A stretch of DNA of 44,482 nt. It comes from Lachnospiraceae bacterium UBA3310 (GTDB lineage Bacteria > Bacillota > Clostridia > Lachnospirales > Lachnospiraceae). A model generated the notes under the pieces. It made no database searches. It was not told the DNA's origin and saw only the letters and a list, made by a program, of their open reading frames with translations. This document shows positions 38,696 through 44,482 of this stretch, one piece after another. Made by a program: the position numbers and the translations under genes. The first letter of the stretch is position 1. The number at the start of each line of letters is the position of its first letter. The stretch is taken from contig DESQ01000025.1 of assembly GCA_002361355.1 (NCBI GenBank), positions 1-44,482 on the forward strand. Reading direction: 5' to 3'.

Positions 38696-39358
38696 TCACT
38701 CCTCCTCAAACCGAAACGTATTGTCTACCACTTTACACCGTTTCAACTTCCACCGCTCCAAAAAATAGGATTTGTGATGCGCTTTTGCCCATGTTTTCAC
38801 TACGACGTCGTAAACCGCATACTCTTGATATTCCTGCACGTCTTTTCTTGTCAGGCCATATCGGTTCAGATATTCGTCAATGCTTTTTTCATCCGTGTAT
38901 TCCTCTATATCGTCCACCTTATCCCATTCTCCCTGTAAAATATATATGGGTTCATATATTAGTTCTTCTTTTTCGTAATCGTAATCTACTTCCAACACCA
39001 TTCTTACTTGATCTATTTCCGATAGCTTTACGACAATATATATATTGAAGTCATTAACATCACCATAATCTATATCATCATCGAAAAAAAGTAATGCTAT
39101 GGATTCTACATCATCTCTCAAAAGTTCTTCCTTGTATTCGATATCAAGCGCACCAAACGTTTTCAATGCCTCCATCCATTCCCATTCAGCACTCCATCCC
39201 GATCCGTAGTAATTGATCTCTGGTACATCTATTGCTCCAGATATTTTACTTTCACCTATTTGGCTCAAAATATTTGGTTTTGAAAACGATACCGTAACAC
39301 AGATGATAGAACAAACACACAACACAAAAATAACCACTTTTAATGCAAAATTTTGCAT
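38696..39358 (-). CDS. TipC-like immunity protein, membrane anchored (copy A)
   Basis: The start at 39358 (ATG, with a GGGGG-type site about 8 bases upstream) is preferred over a GTG 9 bases earlier; the product is 220 residues. An N-terminal hydrophobic segment (about 7-26) anchors the protein, and the acidic domain should lie outside. The middle part (DYGDVNDFNIYIVVKLSEIDQ) and the conserved C-terminus resemble TipC, the partner of TelC-type lipid II phosphatase toxins. It begins 61 bases after the PAAR-TelC-like effector gene, the position of a cognate immunity gene. Paralogous with 29903-30526, most strongly at the C-terminus. No search was run. Confidence 0.7.
   Translation of the reverse strand: MQNFALKVVIFVLCVCSIICVTVSFSKPNILSQIGESKISGAIDVPEINYYGSGWSAEWEWMEALKTFGALDIEYKEELLRDDVESIALLFFDDDIDYGDVNDFNIYIVVKLSEIDQVRMVLEVDYDYEKEELIYEPIYILQGEWDKVDDIEEYTDEKSIDEYLNRYGLTRKDVQEYQEYAVYDVVVKTWAKAHHKSYFLERWKLKRCKVVDNTFRFEEE
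38704..38899 (-). repeat. direct repeat B (3' end of TipC-like gene copy A)
   Basis: The second member of the pair described at 29911-30106, same orientation and gap-free by eye. Confidence 0.8.
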
Positions 39359-39419
39359 TAATCTCACCCCCTCTGCCTTGTAACTTATTGATTACTGACC
39401 AGCTCCTTTACCCTTCACT

Positions 39420-40913
39420 TTATGGCGCTAATTGTTTTAAGAACTCATAAGTATCTTTATATCTACTACTTTTTCTTAAATCATTATAATCAATTTTTTT
39501 ATCCCAATTTCTGTCCACTAGTGATATTTTTTTCACAATAGCACTTTCTATTGCTTCATATGTATTATTATCCACAAATACTTCCTTACGGTATTCTTCC
39601 CCTCCTTTTTGTAGATCATTGTAATACTCATTAGCCGCACCCACCAACGATTTGTCATCTGTAACCAGATGTACGATATTATCTGCATCCAGATCGGCAA
39701 TAAAATCATCCTGTCCGAATGAGACCTTAAAATTCGTGCCCCCATATATAGCATCTCCAAGCCATCCTGCTATATCTTTCCGTTGCTCCGCATTATCCCA
39801 TGACATTATCGGTGCCAAATTATTGTCCCATTTGTTTTCCACTTTTTTACCCTCATCTATTAAATTAGCTGAAATCGTATACATCATATGAGAAAAATCC
39901 CCTTTTTGACTTACGGCATCATAAATATTCTTATAACGTTCTAAATATTCATCATTATCCAGTTCATCGTCAATGGTTTTCTCCATTTTTTCCTTCCACT
40001 CTTGAAACTCGCTTTTAACATTAGGCAAAAAGCTTTTACTCATTTTTAACACAGAACTATACGTATAATCATCATTACTTGTCATAAAATGCTGCAATCG
40101 CACCATGTATCTCATATATGTATAATCTGCTTCATCAATACCTAATTTATCACAGAAAAACTCTTTATGTTTTTCTTCTCCATACTCAATCGCTTCCCCT
40201 GCTCCTCTTACCCATGCATCAGTTTCTTTTCCTCCCACTATCATATTGTCATAACTTGCCATCTGACTCAGCGACCTTGCGAAGCGCCACCCCCATTCCC
40301 TTTGTGTCTCAGTCGGATATTTCTCCTGTATCTTCCGATATATCTCACCCAAAACACCAACCGTCCTTCTGTCAAACCCAAACTGTTTTTGCAAATGATC
40401 CATAAAAACGGACAACTCGTCCACAAAATTTTTAACCTGTTGCCCTGCATCTACAAAATAGATCATGCCCCATCCCTTAGTACACACCATATAGGAAGTC
40501 TGGGATTTTAAGGTTTCCATATCCCGCCCCTGACTTCTCGTCCTGTCCACACTCTGCCACTCTCCGTCCTCGATATCTTCTGCTTTTACCCCGCATATCT
40601 TATCTTCCGTGGTCTTACACCCTGCAAAGGGCATCTCCATTGTGATATCCTTCTTATTCAGTTCTGAACGACCGCTCAGTTCCACCCTTTCCCCATCTTT
40701 GATCATATGCACAGGATCAGAACCATCGGTCGCATTTTTGCACATAACGCACGCGCCGCATACGCAAGGTTCTTCTACTACTCCTCCGGCCATCACAGCA
40801 GCATTATTTCTCTCCGGCGCATAAGTGCCTATACCTGAATCATCATTCTTAACCAGCAACATGCTGTTTATTTCCGCACATAACGCATCCAGTCCACTAT
40901 TCAAATCTGGCAT
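39420..40913 (-). CDS. PAAR-like (DUF4280-type) protein fused to a TelC-like toxin domain
   Basis: Residues about 45-160 form the PAAR-like part: CVCGACVMCKNATDGSDP, ITMEMPFAGCKTTEDKICGV and TSYMVCTKGWGMIYFVDAGQ, the same scaffold as the lysozyme fusion. The C-terminal 320 residues look like the TelC lipid II phosphatase toxin. The Asp-rich stretch FGQDDFIADLDADNI (about 399-413) is the likely metal site, with LGDAIYGGTNFKVS just before it and EYYNDLQKG after it. DRNWDKKIDYND at about 467-478 fits an EF-hand loop. TelC proteins normally have LXG heads and leave through the type VII (Esx) system; a PAAR-like head would send this one through VgrG. A TipC-like gene follows. The gene is AT-rich. 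The toxin call is pattern-based. Confidence 0.65.
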   Translation of the reverse strand: MPDLNSGLDALCAEINSMLLVKNDDSGIGTYAPERNNAAVMAGGVVEEPCVCGACVMCKNATDGSDPVHMIKDGERVELSGRSELNKKDITMEMPFAGCKTTEDKICGVKAEDIEDGEWQSVDRTRSQGRDMETLKSQTSYMVCTKGWGMIYFVDAGQQVKNFVDELSVFMDHLQKQFGFDRRTVGVLGEIYRKIQEKYPTETQREWGWRFARSLSQMASYDNMIVGGKETDAWVRGAGEAIEYGEEKHKEFFCDKLGIDEADYTYMRYMVRLQHFMTSNDDYTYSSVLKMSKSFLPNVKSEFQEWKEKMEKTIDDELDNDEYLERYKNIYDAVSQKGDFSHMMYTISANLIDEGKKVENKWDNNLAPIMSWDNAEQRKDIAGWLGDAIYGGTNFKVSFGQDDFIADLDADNIVHLVTDDKSLVGAANEYYNDLQKGGEEYRKEVFVDNNTYEAIESAIVKKISLVDRNWDKKIDYNDLRKSSRYKDTYEFLKQLAP

Positions 40914-40965
40914 ATTCCGTCTTCTCCTTCTGTCTTCTTAATTTTCTTCTCTCCCTCAAAGCCCC

Positions 40966-41748
40966 CTAATCCAAAATAATCATCCTACCCGCTCGGCCTG
41001 TCTTCTCCCCGTCCTTAACGTTTCGCCCGCTGCGGACGGCCTGCAGCGTGTGTTCTAATCCCGTGAATAGTTCCGCGTTCGTCCACTCACCGCCACCAGT
41101 CTTTCCGCCGCCTCTCCTGACCAGATAATCCACGAGGATATCCCTGTTCACAGCCTCCCTATCCTGTAACGCCAGATAAGCAAACTGGATATCCACAGGC
41201 TCCGCCGCCTCGCAAGCCAGTATCTTTCTTGCATAATCGTCTGTGATCTCCCTTGACAGGGTCGCACCTCCCCGGCTGCTCCACACGGCGTCCGCCAGAT
41301 TGACCGTGTCAAACTCTGTCTGCATATCATAGAAATCCTTATATTCTGTCCGAAGCACAGAACCTTCCCGCAGCTTAAATCTGCAAAGTTCTATCTCTGT
41401 GCCGCCCTGCGGTGGTTTCTCCTCCAACCGTATCTGCGCCGCATATTTGATGTAATCCGGCTGTTCCTGCCTTTCCACCGCAACGAACTTGAGATACTGC
41501 ATCTCGTTCGTTGCGCGGTAGGGCAGTTTTTGCTGCGCAAGCAGATAAAGAAAACCTTGACACTTTATCATCCCTGCGCCGATGCATAGTTCATTCCCCT
41601 CTACACTGAACATGCAACCGAATATCACACCGTCTGTATACTCCTGATATTGCAGTTCCAGGGCGGTGTAGGAATAATCCCGTAATGCCCGAAGGGATTC
41701 TTTTTTTAAGATTCTTCCACGCTCAAAAGTGGGATAAATATGTTCCAT
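40966..41748 (-). CDS. unknown 260-residue protein of the injection cluster
   Basis: I do not recognise a family. The N-terminal half (HIYPTFERGRILKKESLRALRDYSY, then VIFGCMFSVEGNELCIGAGMIKCQGFLYLL) reads as a beta-rich domain of the kind found in phage tail or baseplate attachment proteins. The C-terminal half is helical and ends in a basic, Gly-rich tail (NVKDGEKTGRAGRMIILD). It lies 26 bases after the Hsp70-like gene and 52 bases before the PAAR-TelC gene, so it is transcribed with them. A structural or effector-loading role is inference. Confidence 0.55.
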   Translation of the reverse strand: MEHIYPTFERGRILKKESLRALRDYSYTALELQYQEYTDGVIFGCMFSVEGNELCIGAGMIKCQGFLYLLAQQKLPYRATNEMQYLKFVAVERQEQPDYIKYAAQIRLEEKPPQGGTEIELCRFKLREGSVLRTEYKDFYDMQTEFDTVNLADAVWSSRGGATLSREITDDYARKILACEAAEPVDIQFAYLALQDREAVNRDILVDYLVRRGGGKTGGGEWTNAELFTGLEHTLQAVRSGRNVKDGEKTGRAGRMIILD

Positions 41749-41774
41749 GTTTCTGTCCTCTTTCTATGTTTAAT

Positions 41775-44381
41775 CTACTTCTTCCCGTCAAAGTAACTCT
41801 TCACCCATCCCTCATGCTCGAAGGGATAGAACTGTTCCTTCCCCAGATAGAGAGCCTCCTCATTTCTGTACACGGGAACGATCACATAGCCCCATTCCCT
41901 GCACCGCTTCCATGCGAAGAAACGAATCTCCCGGTTGACGATGCTGTCCGTCTCCTTCTGCAGGATGCTGTCCCCGTATACCTCTCTGATTTCCTCGTAA
42001 GTCACCTTCTGAAACTTCTCCGGCTGACAGTCGAAGTAAAAATGATACCGCACCTTTCCCTCTGTGTCCTTGAGGAACAACTGCAAAGTCACATCCTCCA
42101 GATTTCGGGAAACATACCTGGTCTCCTCCTCCCGCAGGAAACCATTGACAAGCTCCACCTCCCTGCCGTTATGGGTCAGCGCGCTCACCGTATAGGGCAG
42201 CACCGGCTTGTCCGAATACAGTTCGATATCCGCATACCCCAGCCGTTTATCCCGGATATATTTCAGTGCCCCATCCACACAGCTCATCTTAAGGTCGATG
42301 TCCCCCTCCGACGCCCGATTCCTGCGTTTAAACTGAATCATCCGTCCCGGCAGGAACTCCTTTAGGGCGTCCCGGAACAGATCGATCTTGCAGGACTGCC
42401 CCGTCAGCTTCAGGAACGAGAAGTCCCCCAGCTTGTCTTCCAGATAAAGGGGCTCCAAAAATTTATACACAATGCCGTAAATATCACCTTTTAACAGCAT
42501 TTCTATCTCATAGAGATTCAGGATGATTTCGGGGAACTCCTTGCATACCTGAAACTCCAACTCCCGATGCATCTTGACAGACAGCTTCCATTTGTCCGCT
42601 CTGACCCATACAATATCGGACGCCTCCTTTTCCTCTGAGGACACGCCTACCCGCAGAACCCCCGCCTGTTCATAAAAATGTTTCTTCACCTGTTCCGCCA
42701 GAAAGAAAAGATGGTAGAAATTGTTCTTTACCTTGAAATACTCTTCCCTGCTTTGTAGTTCATACTCCTTAAAACGGGTAGGAATCCACATTTCCGCCGC
42801 CTCATAGGCTTCTTCCAATGCCTGATAAAGCTGATCCGTTCCATTTTCATCCACATACCGGTATATGTCCATATCCATACCATTTAACACATCATCCGTA
42901 CGGCAGGGCAAAGAACACCCCAGTTTTTCCGCCATCCTTACCTTCATATACTGCATAATCCGGTAGGTCAGGTTATTGCCGCCAAAATCCGTATCCCCGT
43001 TTTCGTAGGAGGTGTCGATCCGAATATGATACGCCACCCGGTCGTCCCTCACACGGAACTTGCAGGCACACAGATCCGTGGTGCCGCCCCCGCAGTCCAC
43101 GATCAGCGCCTGATATGCCGTATCCGGTTTGGCGCTGCCCGCTTCCAACATGCCGGAAATGGTATTGTAGAGTACCGATACGCCTTCATCCAACATTTCT
43201 TCCTCCCCGGCCACATACTCCGGAAGAATGTCCTGAAAAAGTTTTTGAAACAGAAACTTCTGTTTGACCGGACAGGATATCTGAATTTGCTCCACGCTGC
43301 ATTTAAAGCAGTCCTGTGCCGTTTCCACGATATACATAAAGTAAGAACGCAGGATATCCCTTCGCTTCACGAAAGCGCGCCTGCCAGTCCGATCAGTGAT
43401 TTCCTCCTCCTTTTCATAATCGCTGATCCAACGTTTCATATCATAAAAGATACTGAACCCTTCATCCACATAGCAGGCATTAGATAACCTGACCGCCTCC
43501 TCCCCGTAAACGAACACCGGTTTCCCGTCTGCCACTGTCACCACACCGGCCACCGATGGCAAAAGAAGCGCGTTCTCACCAAACGACACATGCCGAATAC
43601 CACTCTCCCCGAATCGTCTGCTAAAGGGTGCATCCTTTACCTCCTCCAAATATACATTATCCAAGTACACACCCGCTGCCGTATTGGTAGACCCGAAATC
43701 AATCACAAGGGGAAACCGCAGCTTAACAGGATTTCGCACTTCCACATCCAAAAGCGGAATCCGGTAAGCGTTCAGATAAGCCGGCACCTGTCCCTCCCGG
43801 CTCATATAGAGATCAAAAATCAGGTCAGACTCCTCTTGCGCAAAACAATAAAGGTCGTATTCTTTCAAATCGGCCTCCACACAGGCCACATTCCGGTCTC
43901 CAATGACGTAGAGCCTTTCCTCCTGCGGATTGCACCTGCGCAGGCTGAAAAAACCGCAGATTTCCCTGCCGCCGCTAACCAGAATGGCGTTCGTATCTTC
44001 CAGTTCCTTCCGATAGGGGATAAATATCTGGTCATTTTGATCCATACACCGTCCCCGATAGCGGATCAGCCTGGAGGGGATATGTAAAGCGCCGTCCTGC
44101 ACAGCATGAATCTGCCCCCTGCGGAACATTTCCTCCAGCGCTTCCCGTCCTTCCTTCCTGTCTTCCCTGATCAAACGCTGCTGCCTGCTGCCCCGATACC
44201 GCATGATGACATGGATCAGTTCTTCTTTATCAAGAGGATTCAGAACGCCCGGAATGATTTTTTCCCGCCTGCATATCTCCCGGAGCTGATGCGTGGTCAT
44301 CAGTTCCAGTTCTGTCTGCCGGTACAGCTTCGTCCGGTTTTCCTGTTTGATACCGTCCTTATTTAATATATATCCGCTCAT
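41775..44381 (-). CDS. large Hsp70/actin-like ATPase with a SAP-like N-terminus
   Basis: The 868-residue cytoplasmic protein is the first gene of the cluster visible here. A SAP-like helix pair lies at about 29-64 (THQLREICRREKIIPGV, DKEELIHVIMRYRG). After a further 160 residues the actin-like ATPase fold begins: phosphate-1 loop IDFGSTNTAAG with D228, phosphate-2 loop VDCGGGTTD with D429, and an adenosine loop KLTGQSCKIDLFRDAL (about 653-668). This is longer than DnaK (about 630) and lacks its substrate domain. SrfB-like and other Hsp70-like proteins occur beside effector clusters. Its role in assembling or loading the machine is unknown. AAAGGAGAAG precedes the ATG. Confidence 0.75.
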   Translation of the reverse strand: MSGYILNKDGIKQENRTKLYRQTELELMTTHQLREICRREKIIPGVLNPLDKEELIHVIMRYRGSRQQRLIREDRKEGREALEEMFRRGQIHAVQDGALHIPSRLIRYRGRCMDQNDQIFIPYRKELEDTNAILVSGGREICGFFSLRRCNPQEERLYVIGDRNVACVEADLKEYDLYCFAQEESDLIFDLYMSREGQVPAYLNAYRIPLLDVEVRNPVKLRFPLVIDFGSTNTAAGVYLDNVYLEEVKDAPFSRRFGESGIRHVSFGENALLLPSVAGVVTVADGKPVFVYGEEAVRLSNACYVDEGFSIFYDMKRWISDYEKEEEITDRTGRRAFVKRRDILRSYFMYIVETAQDCFKCSVEQIQISCPVKQKFLFQKLFQDILPEYVAGEEEMLDEGVSVLYNTISGMLEAGSAKPDTAYQALIVDCGGGTTDLCACKFRVRDDRVAYHIRIDTSYENGDTDFGGNNLTYRIMQYMKVRMAEKLGCSLPCRTDDVLNGMDMDIYRYVDENGTDQLYQALEEAYEAAEMWIPTRFKEYELQSREEYFKVKNNFYHLFFLAEQVKKHFYEQAGVLRVGVSSEEKEASDIVWVRADKWKLSVKMHRELEFQVCKEFPEIILNLYEIEMLLKGDIYGIVYKFLEPLYLEDKLGDFSFLKLTGQSCKIDLFRDALKEFLPGRMIQFKRRNRASEGDIDLKMSCVDGALKYIRDKRLGYADIELYSDKPVLPYTVSALTHNGREVELVNGFLREEETRYVSRNLEDVTLQLFLKDTEGKVRYHFYFDCQPEKFQKVTYEEIREVYGDSILQKETDSIVNREIRFFAWKRCREWGYVIVPVYRNEEALYLGKEQFYPFEHEGWVKSYFDGKK

Positions 44382-44400
44382 GTTTCTTCTCCTTTACATG

Positions 44401-44441
44401 ATTTTTCGTGCAAAGCATTGTATTTTTCGTGCAAAAAGCAT
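44401..44441. repeat. two tandem direct repeats upstream of the Hsp70-like gene
   Basis: ATTTTTCGTGCAAAGCAT (44401-44418) is repeated as the same motif with two extra A bases at 44422-44441. The spacing is about two helix turns, as for a paired regulator site between divergent genes. Confidence 0.6.
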
Positions 44442-44446
44442 ATAAT
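44418..44446 (+). promoter_or_regulatory. rightward promoter leading out of the window
   Basis: TTGTAT (44418-44423), 17-base spacer, perfect TATAAT (44441-44446). It overlaps the second direct repeat and reads away from the injection cluster, so a divergent gene is expected just past the right edge. Confidence 0.55.
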
Positions 44447-44482
44447 ATAAACATCTACAAGAAAGTCCAGCTAAGAAATGTC

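Noticed and set aside
30569..41748. the VgrG/PAAR cluster as an ordinary prophage
   Set aside because: No integrase, terminase, capsid, portal or holin genes are present, while toxin/immunity pairs and two spike genes are; a phage-derived machine remains possible but a normal prophage is unlikely.

Overview
The window reads like a chromosome segment of a gut-type Lachnospiraceae or related Clostridia. The clues are strong purine-rich ribosome binding sites, lipoprotein solute-binding proteins, YesMN-type two-component regulators, Rpn-family nucleases and clostridial-style metabolic genes. The species call is inference; no rRNA or tRNA was seen.

Positions 1-28.4 kb are mostly ordinary metabolism and transport. 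They hold the tail of an Rpn-family gene, asnA, a metNIQ methionine ABC transporter, a GH2 beta-mannosidase, a GH31 alpha-xylosidase, a sugar ABC transporter (two permeases and a binding protein) divergent from a YesM/YesN sensor kinase and AraC-type response regulator, a tandem YcxB-like membrane protein, an AAA/DUF4143 ATPase, a NifU/IscU-like scaffold behind a perfect palindrome, an L,D-transpeptidase, an Rpn-family nuclease, and gltB-gltD glutamate synthase.

Positions 28.4-29.9 kb are a small accessory patch. It has a GNAT acetyltransferase whose upstream reading frame carries a nucleotidyltransferase (MNT) remnant, a broken copy and a nearly complete copy of a small hydrophobic peptide gene, and a strong opposing promoter just past that gene. 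The layout is that of a type I toxin-antitoxin locus, with the full reading frame interrupted by an in-frame TAG.

Positions 29.9-44.4 kb form one long minus-strand, operon-like cluster that I interpret as part of a contractile injection (VgrG/PAAR type) effector island. In order of transcription it encodes a large Hsp70/actin-like ATPase with a SAP-like N-terminus, an unknown 260-aa protein, a PAAR-like protein with a TelC-like toxin domain, a TipC-like immunity protein, two small unknown/accessory proteins, a DcrB-like candidate adaptor, a VgrG, a PAAR-like protein with a GH24/T4-lysozyme-like domain, a membrane-anchored protein and a lipoprotein (candidate immunity), a second VgrG, and a second TipC-like protein with no effector beside it. 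Both predicted toxins would attack the cell wall or its lipid II precursor, and the candidate immunity proteins are all predicted to face outward. No sheath, tube or baseplate-wedge genes lie in the window, so the apparatus must be encoded beyond its right edge or elsewhere.
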